A DNA stretch of 64,000 nucleotides from Perognathus longimembris pacificus (GCF_023159225.1 NC_063188.1:15459086-15523085); one strand, 5' to 3'; shown: positions 46,890-57,215, counted from the first letter of the stretch. Notes: a model not told the origin generated them from the letters alone. Made by a program: numbers and translations.

Positions 46890-47145
46890 GCAAGCCGGCA
46901 CTGGTGGCTCAATCCTGTAATCCTACTACTCAGCATGTTGAGATAAGGATCACAGTTTGAAGCCAAGCTGTGCAGGAAAGTCCATGAGACTCTTATTTCC
47001 AACTAACAGTCAGAAAATCAGAAGTGGTGCTGTGGCTCAAAGTGATAGAACACTAGCCTTAGAGCAAAAAAGCTCAGGGACAGTGCCCTGGTCCTGAGTT
47101 CAAGCCCCACAATGGACAAAATGAAAATAAAATAAAAAATAAACA
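46890..47145 (+). mobile_element. B1-headed composite SINE
   Basis: GCCGGCACTGGTGGCTCAAT, TCTTATTTCCAACTAACAGT, GTGGTGCTGTGGCTCAAAGT, GTTCAAGCCCCACA plus A-rich tail. Confidence 0.87.
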
Positions 47146-47552
47146 ATAACCAGGGAACTCTGTAAAAGAAAGCAATGGGGGTATGGAACAGCCTAGCTAG
47201 ATATTAAAACAGACTTTAGAGACTCACAAATTAAACTAGTGTTATATATGTACATGGATGAAAGAGAAGAAAAGTCCCAAAATAGACCTAAGCACGTATT
47301 CACTTGAATATATAATAAAGTCAGTTTCTTTAATGACTAGGAGTAGAAATGAATTTTCTCATCAATGATGTCTGGACAACTGAGAAGTCATTTGGTAAAA
47401 GATTAAATTGAATTCCTACTTAATACCACACATCAGGAAAAATGAAAATGGATCAAAGATTGAAGTTGTTTTTGAAGAAATAAAGCCATTTAATTAGTAA
47501 ATGAAAACCTTGAAGTAAAGAAAACTTTTCTATCACTCAAAATTCAAAGACT
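47146..47552. other. unique DNA or weak L1
   Basis: ACTTAATACCACACATCAGG followed by AAAATGAAAATGGATCAAAG recalls sense L1 text, but the match is weak. Confidence 0.35.
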
Positions 47553-47655
47553 AGTTTTTCTTTGAGCCTGAGAAGCCCAAGCTAGACTTGAACTCATTAT
47601 TCTCCTGCCAAAGCTTCTGCTGGGATGACAGGTTTGCACCATCACACCTGGCTAG
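47553..47655 (-). mobile_element. B1 fragment
   Basis: GAAGCCCAAGCTAGACTTGA, then GGGATGACAGGTTTGCACCA and CACCTGGCTA: B1 complement. Confidence 0.65.
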
Positions 47656-47719
47656 AGGTTATTTTTTTTAAAGGATTAGCAAATTTCATTACACACAAAA
47701 ATAAAAACAACACACAGAA

Positions 47720-47763
47720 ACAGACAGACAGACAGACAGACACACACACACACACACACACAC
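47720..47763. repeat. (CAGA)n(CA)n microsatellite
   Basis: Five CAGA units then about 12 CA units. Confidence 0.95.
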
Positions 47764-47849
47764 GAACATATACCATAAGTAAGTCAAGTCATGAAGGACT
47801 TATTTCTCTCTCTCTCTCTTTCTTTTCCTTTCTTTTCTTGATATTTATT

Positions 47850-47940
47850 AATTTTTGCTGCTAGGAATCAAACCAAGACCCTTAAATTTGCTGTGCAGAT
47901 ACTCTATAAATGAGTTCCACTCCAACACGTCCCTCATTTT
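47850..47940 (-). mobile_element. ID-like monomer fragment
   Basis: GCTAGGAATCAAACCAAGAC and CAGATACTCTATAAATGAGT read as an ID complement. Confidence 0.5.
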
Positions 47941-48095
47941 TAAAAGTTCCTAGAAATAAAGGAGAAAAAAGTAAAAAGCCAAAGTCTTAAAATAGAAATG
48001 TGGAAGTACATGAACAGTTTGTTCACAGCAAAAAAAAAAATTGTCTTTCAACATAAAAAATCTTCAACTTCTCTCATAATACAAAAATTTCATAG

Positions 48096-48335
48096 GACAG
48101 GTGCTGGTGACTTACATCTGTAATCCTGGTGACTCAGAAGGCTAAGCTCTGAGAATCGTGATTTGAAGCCAGCCTGGGCAGAAAAGCCCATGAGACTCTG
48201 GTCTCCAAGAAACCATGCAGAAAAGGCCAAAAGTGGAACTGTGGCTCAAGTTGTAGAGCGCTAGCCTTGAGCACAAAGAGGTTCAGAGACAATACCCAGG
48301 GCCCAAATTCAAGTCCCATGACTAACAAACCAGAT
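48096..48335 (+). mobile_element. B1-headed composite SINE
   Basis: ACAGGTGCTGGTGACTTACA, TCTGGTCTCCAAGAAACCAT, GTGGAACTGTGGCTCAAGTT, AAGTCCCATGACTAAC. Confidence 0.85.
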
Positions 48336-48340
48336 CATAA

Positions 48341-48558
48341 CTTGGCTGAGTACTGCAGACTCATGATGATAGTTCATGTTACTTGGGAGTCAGGTTAGGA
48401 GGCTCATGATTCAAGGGAAGCCCAGGAAAAAAGGCCATGTGATCCCGTCTCATCCAAGAACTGCACATGGTGGGCATACGTGTTAAATCAACTATTTGGT
48501 ACTGCAGTAGCATCATAGTTTCAGACCAACCTAGACAAAAAAAAACCACTTTTTTTTT
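48341..48558 (+). mobile_element. B1-like fragment
   Basis: GGCTGAGTACTGCAGACTCA, ACTTGGGAGTCAGGTTAGGA, CATGTGATCCCGTCTCATC: an old B1-type unit. Confidence 0.5.
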
Positions 48559-48559
48559 C

Positions 48560-48755
48560 AAGAAAAACTGTGTGGAGTATCACACACCTGTCATCTCAGC
48601 TGCAGCAGGAAGTATTTATGAAGGTCCATATCTAGGTTAGTACAGAACCTGATTTCAAAACTAACCAGAGAAAAGAGGATTTGACTCAACTGGTAGTGCG
48701 CTTGCCTAGCAAGTAGAAAGCCCTGAGTTCAAATGCCAGTACCACCAAAGAATAT
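48560..48755 (+). mobile_element. B1-ID dimer (B1-dID-like)
   Basis: A B1-like half (TATCACACACCTGTCATCTC) is followed by an ID half (TTTGACTCAACTGGTAGTGC, CGCTTGCCTAGCAAGTAGAA, TGAGTTCAAATGCCAGTACC). This resembles the older B1-dID dimer known from several rodent families and carries no Geo half. Confidence 0.65.
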
Positions 48756-48891
48756 TAAATTTAAATAAGGCTACACTCAGATTATTTTTTCCTCATCTCT
48801 TAGTTTGTTCGCAACCAAAAGGTTTGACATGCCCACTTTCTTGTTAGGCCTGTGGAGAAAATAGACACTTTTATTTGTATGTTAGTGTCTC

Positions 48892-49515
48892 TGTATTAGT
48901 TTGCTAGGACTGTCATAAAAACATACTACAGAATGGTTGGCATAAAATACAAGAATTTATTGTCTCAGATTACTAGAGGCTAGATATCTAAATCAACTGT
49001 TTGGAAAAAGATTGATTTCTGAGGGTTCTCTTCAGGGTTTCTACATGGCTATTTTCTCTTAGCTTTTTCAGATGGTCTTTTTTTATGTGACTTTATACAA
49101 ATTCCCTCCCCCTCTTTTTTTATTTAACCAGTAATCAATTTTTATTTTAATCTCTTATAAGAAGTTCATATATAGCAAAAGCCAAAAGCCACAAGTTGGA
49201 CAAAAGTCACAAGTACTATAAAAATAATATTGATTTTGTACATGTCCCAATACCAGGACCGTCAATATGACAGGCATGGATTTTGAGATGTATAAGTAAA
49301 ACTTGATCAATTTGTTTCATGAAATATGGGAGAAAAGATGATATTTCAACTAATTTCCTTTTCATTTAAGGACATCAGTCAGCTTGGAGTAGAACTTTCA
49401 GTTTGATTAATTACTAATTATCTCTTTCAAGACTGAACTGATTTCCAGATGCATTCACATAGTGAGTGAGGATTAGGATTTCAACTGGAGTGTTATAGGA
49501 TATAATTCAATCCAC
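48892..49515 (-). mobile_element. MLT1 LTR, antisense
   Basis: Starts TGTATTAGTTTGCTAGGACT and ends TATAATTCAATCCACAATAA, the two ends of an MLT1 LTR in complement. The middle (about 49100-49370) is diverged or holds an inserted T-rich sequence I cannot name. Confidence 0.75.
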
Positions 49516-49539
49516 AATAACCCTTATGAAAGGAAATCT

Positions 49540-50160
49540 AGAAATAGGAATGATACATACAAATCCATCACTCTTGATCAGCAATTCCATTTCTGGAAAT
49601 CTGGTACAGCTATACCTATACACATATGAAATGGCATAATCACATGTATAGAGATATTCATTCATTTCAGACTTAATGAGTGAGGGGCTGGGGATATGGC
49701 CTAGTGGCAAGAGTGCTTGCCTCGTATACACGAAGCCCTGGGCTCGATTCCCCAGCACCACATATACAGAAAATGGCCAGAAGTGGCGCTGTGGCTCAAG
49801 TGGTAGAGTGCTAGCCTTGTGCAAAAAGAAGCCAGGGAATAGTGCTCAGGCTCTGAGTCCAAGGCCTAGGACTGGCACACAGAAAAAAACACACACACAA
49901 AAAAAAACAACAACAGACTTAATGAGTGAGAAATATAAATTTCCTACTGGTTGACTAAACTGGTTCATCTTTGCAATGCAAAAAGATGGCTTTGTAAAAA
50001 GAAAAAGTTCTTTGTGCACTGTGAAGAAAGATAAATGCATTCATATTTGTCCAGTATTTGCATAAAGAGACAATTATAACACAAAAATGAATTAAATTGG
50101 TTACTAATAGGGCTGTACTGGGACTGACAGGACAGGAAGTAAGGTGTTCTGTGTATTCCT
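49540..50160 (+). mobile_element. ancient L1M 3' region with nested SINE
   Basis: GATCAGCAATTCCATTTCTG, AAATCTGGTACAGCTATACC and GACTAAACTGGTTCATCTTT followed by the GAAGAAAGATAAATGCATTC region follow L1M 3' text. Interrupted by the SINE at 49685-49913. Confidence 0.65.
49685..49913 (+). mobile_element. IDL-Geo SINE, young reference copy
   Basis: GGGCTGGGGATATGGCCTAG (A box), GGCTCGATTCCCCAGCACC (B box), right half CCAGAAGTGGCGCTGTGGCT and a mixed A/CA tail. Perfect 17-bp duplication at 49668-49684 and 49914-49930. One of the two least decayed copies and a good example for the family. Confidence 0.95.
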
Positions 50161-50542
50161 CATTAAACAGTTTTTATTGTAAACCATTTAAGCTCAAAAT
50201 CAATTGAAAGGATATACGTATGTGTACATATGTATGGTTAAAGGATATACAAGGACAAAGGATATTTTCATTTCTAAATGATGTAAACTCAAAATAATTA
50301 GAATCATATGCATGTGTATATGAATAGGTATGCAGCTTGTATATGTATAGATAGATGTTTGTGCCATTTCCTAGCTTAGCCATGAAATCATCAATACAAG
50401 GAGAGTAACTCTAATGTTTGCCCTTTCCAGAATGGCTATTCTCAATGTATCTGAGTTGCGATGCAGGATTTCCACGCTGTGCTCTGAAGCAATAAAGCAA
50501 ACCCTCAGGAGTCCTACATGTTTTCTGCCTTTTTCTTTGCAG
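50161..50542. other. unique DNA upstream of FRMD7, with an acceptor-like site
   Basis: No repeat is recognised. TTTTCTGCCTTTTTCTTTGC|AG at 50521-50542 is a strong splice-acceptor consensus on the + strand, so an upstream non-coding FRMD7 exon spliced to 50543 is possible. The two ~80-residue frames at 50411-50665 on opposite strands are not supported as genes. Confidence 0.4.
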
Positions 50543-50639
50543 AAAGGCACTGACTATGAAGTTGCATTTGACATTGCCCAAAGTAGAGGCTGCCCAGAAG
50601 CTGTGGTGCCCCAGTCCTGGGCAGCACAAATGCCCTTGG

Positions 50640-50822
50640 GTGTGCTTTGCTTCAAGTAAATACAAGGGCCACCCCTGAAAGTAGGGATGCCTGGCTGGGG
50701 GGTGGGGGACCCAAGTGCTCCCTCCTCATTGAGCTGGGAGTGAGATTCCTGGAGAAAGCCCCCTTCCTGTCACAGTACCACAGCGCTCTGAGCCTGCCTG
50801 CAGCTCTCCGGCCTCACTGAAG
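50640..50822 (+). promoter_or_regulatory. FRMD7: putative FRMD7 promoter / 5' UTR
   Basis: The region immediately before the FRMD7 start codon is repeat-free. A weak TATA-like TAAATACAAG lies at 50657-50666, and there is no CpG island. That fits a tissue-restricted gene (FRMD7 is chiefly neuronal/retinal). The transcription start cannot be fixed from sequence, and the acceptor-like site at 50541 would place part of this inside a second exon instead. Confidence 0.35.
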
Positions 50823-50879
50823 ATGCTCCATTTAAAAGTGCAGTTTTTGGATGATTCCCAGAAGATTTTTGTGGTGGAT
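50823..50879 (+). CDS. FRMD7: FRMD7 coding exon 1 (partial gene)
   Basis: The ATG at 50823 has A at -3. Nineteen codons follow, reading MLHLKVQFLDDSQKIFVVD, then a consensus donor GTAAGT at 50880. This is the start of the FERM F1 (ubiquitin-like) lobe and agrees with FRMD7, whose first coding exon is 57 nt and whose protein is about 714 residues. Related FERM proteins (FARP1, FRMD3, FRMD5) differ at this position. FRMD7 is an X-linked cytoskeletal adaptor acting at the plasma membrane and in neurite outgrowth; loss causes infantile nystagmus in man. Family facts are from knowledge; the exon, start and donor are seen here. No exon 2 codons were found to 64000. Confidence 0.9.
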
Positions 50880-51675
50880 GTAAGTGAAAATCACATTGCT
50901 ATTATTCCTTTATTATTCATTCAATAAGGGTCAGTCGTGGATATCCCATTAGCGGGGCAATAGTCTATGTTCTTTAGGGCCGAATGAAGGAGGATGGTGG
51001 GTTGTTTTTGCTTTTTGTTTTGTTTTGTGTTGTCTAGATTTGGAAAAGAAATCTGTTGTTAAGATCACAATGTAGTTTATGTTTACCTATTAACCTTCGT
51101 TCCCCAAAATATGTACTCTGTTTTCAAAGGACAAGGAAAGGGGATTTTAAATATAGGCTAAATATTTGTCAAAAAGCAGAGTAGCAATAACTTGGTTTTC
51201 TTACCCAAGAAGGTATTACTGTTCATTGAAATTCTTTGTCTGGGAGTCTCACCCCCTGAGATTCTGAAGGAAAAGAGAGGGAAGAAGCTGTCCTTTTTAA
51301 AAGAAAACCTGTGGGCTTCAGGGTGGAGAATTATGCATTTCTAACAAGACTTTCAGGAAGTAATGACAAGTATGAAAGAGAAAAATAGGATAAGAGACGA
51401 TTTAGTTTGATTTAGTACTTATAGTTCAGAGTTCTTAATATAATTCCTAGCTCAGAGATGATTGCATACAATTATATCTCATCTCTTCAAGAAAGAACAA
51501 ATATATTAAGCATATCATTTGGTGCTCATGTTCCAGCATCTTAAGATACGTACAATTTGATGTCAGAATTTATGCATGAGCATTTTGAAATGTTCCACAT
51601 TTTTTTTATCAGAACCCAAACTGCTTTTTATCCCCCTCTGATACTTATATTAGCTACTAACAAGGAACAAATAGT

Positions 51676-52302
51676 TCATTTTCCTGGAAATCTGTACAAA
51701 ATGTTGGTTGTTGTCATTTCTACATAAACAGACAAGTACCATAGCTCAGCTGTGATATTAAGTATGTGGGTAGCCCATTTTTCAAATGAGTATTTCATTA
51801 TTGTTTGAATCATGGGATTTGGGAGGAATGACTTCCTGGCTTCAGATGCTGTTTGCTGTCTGTTCCTTTCAGTTTTATGTGCAAAAGGCATTTCTAGGTC
51901 TATGGAGCTGAATGATTTGTTTTTGTAGCAAATAGCTTCCATTAGAGGTTCGAGGCATTTCCTATTCTTTCTTGGAACTATAGTTAAGGGATGGAAAATG
52001 TCTTTTGAGTACTTTATCCATTTGGAGGCTGATGGTGGACGCTCACAGGGCTCCAATACCTGAATTAGTGAGCTGGAGTATTCAAAAGACACTGCTTTAG
52101 GCAAAGTTTTGAAAAGAGATTTCAAGCCAGTCAAAGAAAAATCTTTGACGAAAGGTGACAGAAGAGGTTTCTGAATATGCAGTCCTGATTCAGCTCCAAT
52201 TAGGAGGGGAAATGGGTAGCTACACAGCCCTATAGCTGCACAAAACTCACCTACGAAAGAGTCGATTCCAGCAACACGAAGCCACCACGATTTGGCTGCA
52301 AA
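51676..52302 (-). other. 208-codon antisense open frame in intron 1
   Basis: Stop-to-stop frame on the minus strand, from just after a TGA at 52303-52305 to a stop at 51676-51678. The first TTG is at 52134; the only ATGs are well inside. Longest open stretch I find in the window, in repeat-free DNA. A consensus donor (TAG|GTGAGT) occurs on the same strand at 52251/52250. No domain, signal peptide or membrane segment is recognised, and I do not recognise the protein. It may be chance, a decayed retrocopy or an unannotated antisense exon. Confidence 0.25.
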
Positions 52303-52714
52303 TCAGATGGTCTGTTTCCAGCTGCAAGGCATTGTGTTCCTTGGGAAGATAATGGGAGGGATTTGATACCTAGCAATTCTGGTGTCAAAGCATCCGATCC
52401 CTTTTGCTGTGTAGAAGGCTGCTCCCTAAGTAGCAATCATGGCGTTACCAAGAGTGGCAACCTTGCTGGCTGCGGTGCTGCGAGTAGCTTTGTTCGAAGG
52501 AGAAAGAACCTTGACTTAAACTCCAACCATCCAGCTAGATCTTCCATCTTTAACACTAGTGGATACCGTGGTGGTGGCAATGTGGGAAGGGGTGGTGAGA
52601 GATTATGGGAGAGCATTTTAAAGATTTACAAAACAATACCAGAGATACTTGTTCCTTGAATCCTCTATTTCATTCTGTGAGTGAAGGTGGGAAAAAGATC
52701 TTTTTCCATCTTGT

Positions 52715-52959
52715 TTGGTTCCTTTGTTTTGTACTGGTACTGGGGTAGGAACTGAGTGCCTCACATCCTTGCTTGGCTTTTTCCACTCCATGCTGATGTT
52801 CTACTACTTGAGTTACATCTCTATGTCTGTCTTTTTATGCTGATTAATTGGAAGTAAGAGTCTCATGTATCTGCTTGGGTTGGCTTTGAACTGTGATCTT
52901 CCAATCTCAACCTCCTGAATAGCTAGGATTATAGGTGTGAACCACCAGCATCTAGCTGC
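52715..52959 (-). mobile_element. B1-headed composite SINE
   Basis: TACTGGTACTGGGGTAGGAA, GCTGATTAATTGGAAGTAAG, AATAGCTAGGATTATAGGTG. The 13-bp duplication TTTTCCATCTTGT at 52702-52714 and 52960-52972 shows that head plus right half inserted as one unit. Confidence 0.9.
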
Positions 52960-52972
52960 TTTTCCATCTTGT

Positions 52973-54000
52973 AAAGAAAAAAAAACGGGGTGGGGGGGCT
53001 CATGAAGCTTAAAGTGGCTTATGCAGGTCACACAGAATACAAGTACAGAGCTGGGATTTCTAATCCCAGCTGCCCCCACTCCTCTGTGTACAATGGGATC
53101 CAAATGACTCATTTGTCAGTAGCTGTCTAGGCCTGAAATATTGCTTATGCACTCTATTTTCTGTAGCCCTTGAAAGGAATCTTATGTGATGTCCACTGAG
53201 CTTTGGTTACTCTTATGAGCCACTTAGTAGAACCTTCTTTCTTTATTATGGAGGAGAAGCTATGTGAAGGAGTGGTCCCTAGAAGCCAGGCAGATTATGG
53301 CAAGGAACGTTTTCCAGATTCAGACACTTAAAAAGCAACCTGAGAAAATGTCCTCTTTTATCAGTATGAGTGTCTTAAATAGGATGAAGAAATGCTTGGA
53401 ATCATAACAAGAACTCATTAGTGGCTGAGCAAAACCATATGGAGGGGCTTCTGATAGCGAACTGAAATGAAGTCTCAAGAAACGTGGGTCATCCCCAGGG
53501 AGAATAGTCGTTCAAAATAAGATTACAGAAGAAAAAAAATAATTGCATGAGGAGCAGGAGAAGACTCAGAGTTTCCTGGTGATTTTTTAAAACATAAAAG
53601 CACAATGGTCCACATGCAAAAAGGACAAATGATCAGACAGAGTAATGGTTGGGGAAGGCTAATTGGCATCCAGAATTCTTTATTCTATCCTCAGTGGCAT
53701 CACCTTAGTGAATTTGCCAACGTTTAAGGTCTGGCTCAGATCTGAAGATTAAGAAGCCAGATTTGACAGCACTGCATGTGAACCGAACGCAAAGAATGAT
53801 TGTAAAACCAGAACTCCAGGACCAAGAGTTACAGTGTGATCAGGAAAACTGGATTCCTCTTATTGATTACATAGGAAACCGAATGATGTCAGAGCTGAAG
53901 AATTAGTTATCTCATGGCTTGATAATGCATCCAGCTCCACAGAAAGAAATCTCTGTGACTGAGACCTTAGTAAATCATTTATTAATTTAGTTATTTGGTT
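52973..54000. other. unique intronic DNA
   Basis: About 1 kb; nothing recognisable. Confidence 0.5.
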
Positions 54001-54015
54001 AAATTATTATCAAAG

Positions 54016-54242
54016 TCTTGCTGGGTGCCTGTGGCTCATGCCTGTAATTCCAGCTACTCAGGAGGCTGAGATCTGAGGAATGCAGTTTGAAGCCAGCCCA
54101 GATAGAAACTCTTATCTTCAATTAACCACCAAAAAGCCAGAAGTGGAACTGTGCTCAAGTGGTAGAGCACTAACCTTGAGCAAAAAAGAGCTCAGGGACA
54201 GCACCCAGGGCCTGAATTCAAGCCTCAGGACTGGCAAACAAA
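54016..54242 (+). mobile_element. B1-headed composite SINE, reference copy
   Basis: Head GCTGGGTGCCTGTGGCTCAT / GCTACTCAGGAGGCTGAG, linker CTTATCTTCAATTAACCACC, right half AAGCCAGAAGTGGAACTGTG to CAGGACTGGC. Perfect 15-bp duplication AAATTATTATCAAAG at 54001-54015 and 54243-54257, so the whole composite moved as one transposition unit. Confidence 0.93.
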
Positions 54243-54257
54243 AAATTATTATCAAAG

Positions 54258-55745
54258 ATCTAATCCATCCCTATCTCTGTTCTGGGCACAGTTGATGCTA
54301 CCATAAAGAAGAGGTACAAGTGTACACTCTTGGACTGGGTAGTGCTAGCTGGGCATTAACAATTTGGTCTTGGTGATTACTGATTACTTTTTTCCCCTCA
54401 TTGCATGGTTGATGTTGGGGGGGGGGGAGGTTGTCCTATTCTATTTAACCTGTTAATGCTATCAGAAAAATAGCTCCAGAGGCATCCTGTTTGTTTGAAC
54501 TTTCTTTGCTCTGGAACTCTTTGCATTGATTTTTTTTTAGATGAACTCTTAATATTGGTCAATCTTTTCCTTTATGAATTTTCAAGGGTGTGTAGAGCTA
54601 TAAGGTAGATATCAGACTTCATGATTGTGGAATGTGTTTCCTGAAGTGTAATCCAATGAAGAAAATGAATTTAGGAACAACCTTATCTTAACATTTCCAG
54701 GTCTCTGATTTATATAGTTACTGTCAAATATGGACATTGCCCTTAGTGATGTTGTTGGCACGGACACTAGGAACATGGACCACATATCCTTAGTTGCTCA
54801 AGAGGGGGGATTTCTAGAATGATGATGATAAGGAGGAAAAGTGGGATAAAGTAACAGTATAAAATTAGTCACAAATTTTACTGAACATTCAAGATTGCTT
54901 TTTCCACACAAGGACCAAGAATATTCTGGATAGAAAAAAAAGATGATAAACCCAAGATAAGGTTTCCTGGAATCTTGAAGTCTAAAAGATTAGGATTTTA
55001 GCTTGACTATGAATCCCCATCCCCACCCCAGTATTTTAAGCCAGAGCTATTTGTTCATTTCAGGTTTAGATGAGAGTTTTATCAAAGAGTAATCCCGTCA
55101 TCACAACTGACACAATTTAGTGTAAATCTGCCCTCACCTTTCCTGCCTGCTGCATTTCTATCTTTGGAGAAAATACCGTTTCCAAATTTCCCAAACCATG
55201 TTTCCCTTTGATAGTTTATGGAAAGTGAAGTTGTAGCAAGAGAGTGAAACATCTTTACAATTGCATGTGTCTAATAGATTGTGTGAGGCTTGCAGTGATT
55301 AGCCAATGAGATAATACAGTGACTCACCTGTTTCCCTTGGGACCCCATCATAAAGGTGTCATTTGCTGACATAGCCAGAGATGAGGCAGTATCCAGGGTG
55401 AGCACTATTCAAGTCAAATAGGAAAGCAAAGAATTCCCTAGGAATTAGTCTCTTTTATCAATGGTGATAGTTCCCTTAGGAATCTGGATCTATGAGTTTG
55501 TTTTTCTTTTGTCGTTTAGTGAGCAGTGAATTCGATCATTTTTCCCCTCCTCATAAGGCTAAGTTTTTCTGACTCCAAAAATGGGAGGAAATACTCTGGT
55601 GTAATAGAATGCATCTGCATAGGAGACTACAAAAACTGCAACATCTTCACTGTATAATCTGGAGGTAGTCACTTCTGTCTCTTAGTTCACTGAGTTGTGG
55701 TGAGGAGAAACATAAGAGGAGATAAAGATATAAAAAAAAGTTGAA
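54258..55745. other. unique intronic DNA
   Basis: About 1.5 kb with no repeat beyond a short G-run near 54417-54428; no exon signal recognised. Confidence 0.5.
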
Positions 55746-55968
55746 CTGGGTTCTTAGGCTGGTAATTCTAGCTTCTCAAGAGGCTGAGATCTGAAGATCG
55801 AGGTTTGAGGCCATCCTGAACAAGAATCCATGAGACATTTCTCTTCAATTAACCACCAAAAAGCCAGGAATGAAACTGTGGTTTCAAGGGTTAGAGTGCC
55901 AGCCTTGAGCATAATAGTGACAGGGCAATGCCCAGGACCTGAGTTCAAGCCTCAGAACTGACATGCAA
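55746..55968 (+). mobile_element. B1-headed composite SINE
   Basis: GGTAATTCTAGCTTCTCAAG, TTCTCTTCAATTAACCACCA, GAAACTGTGGTTTCAAGGGT, GTTCAAGCCTCAGAACTG. Confidence 0.85.
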
Positions 55969-57039
55969 AAGCTAATAGGAGAGTTAGCAGCTAGATTACT
56001 GAGGCAATGTATTCAATATTCTCTGGTGTGCTCTTTGCGAAGTCTTCCCTGTGTCCTGAAACTGGGGAGAAGCATTTACAAAGCTCAAAGGCAGTGTGTG
56101 GGGGGGTACCATTACCATCTGCTGCCTGATTTACGAATGCATATACTCATTCATTTGTGCAACCCATATTTAATGAAATATGTGTCCTAAGTGCAACAGA
56201 TGTTGCATAGAACCTGGACAATAGCACTAAGTTTAGTAGTTCCAATATTAGATGATCAAACTACCTCCTAACACAAATGCCCAGCTGGATAGGGGCAGAA
56301 GGAGCTAAGGATGTAACATGTCAAAATATGCCAAATTGGTCTACTGGCTATTTTAAGCAAAAATCACTTGGGGAAGTGTAGCTTCCCAAAGGGTCATTTG
56401 GCTTGTGTTTTTCTCCATGCTGCAAGCTGCAAAGTTTCTTTCAGGAGGGTTGTCCTTCACATACCAAGGCAGGAAAACAGCCTTGGTCACCAGAGACAGC
56501 TCATTAGGGCTGCAGTGAACCTGAATAAACAGACTCTTCCATGTAACCCTTATATTCCACCAGGATCTACACCCCACCCCCACCACTATATCTCTTAGTG
56601 ACATCCTTAAATTTTACTACCCAAGGCAGATAACCATTTGTTCTGTCAATCTTTCTCAAATTCATTATTCTTTGTTTTAAAACTATACAAGCATTGCGTT
56701 CTGGTCATTCAGACTTCACTCTGAAGATTTCCATGTATGTAAAAGATTAAGAAAATGTGAATGCTGTTCTCTTGTTAATCAGCTCTTGTATTGAACCAGA
56801 TTCCTATATGCAGTCAAAGAGCCCACGTAAGGGAGGTGGAAGGTTTAGTCACTGATGAGTACCAACAGGAAGGATAGATAAAAAAAAAAAAAAAAGCTGC
56901 TGCGGGAACCATTTTATAAGCCCCCTTTGGGGCATAAGAAAAAAGCCAGAAGGATTGTAGATCATCTTCAGGTTTCTAGCTGAGGTAACTGACCATCAGG
57001 ACAGAGACCAGTGTAGGAGCAAGGATCATGAACAATTTA
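55969..57039. other. unique intronic DNA with an A-run
   Basis: An A18 run at about 56879-56896 may be a retroelement tail, but no body is recognised. Frames at 56353-56604 on both strands are mutually exclusive and featureless. Confidence 0.45.
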
Positions 57040-57215
57040 TGCATGAGAATATGGAAAGAAACACATCTGGAGCCAGAAAGACTTCAATTCTAGTCCCAGC
57101 TCTAGTGATATGAAGATATGAGACTTCACACGGAGTACTTCTCTCTGAGCCTATTGGTAAAATGGGGCTAGTTTTGAAATTCACCTCATGAGACCATTAC
57201 AGAGATAAAAGGGTA
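57040..57215 (+). mobile_element. MIR element
   Basis: ATCTGGAGCCAGAAAGACTT, TCTAGTCCCAGCTCTAGTGA and TGGTAAAATGGGGCTAGTTT match the MIR head, core and 3' part. Confidence 0.8.

Noticed and set aside
50411..50665. Paired ~80-codon frames just upstream of FRMD7
   Set aside because: Opposite-strand frames without known domains; the + one is interrupted by a splice-acceptor-like site and has no link to the FRMD7 frame.
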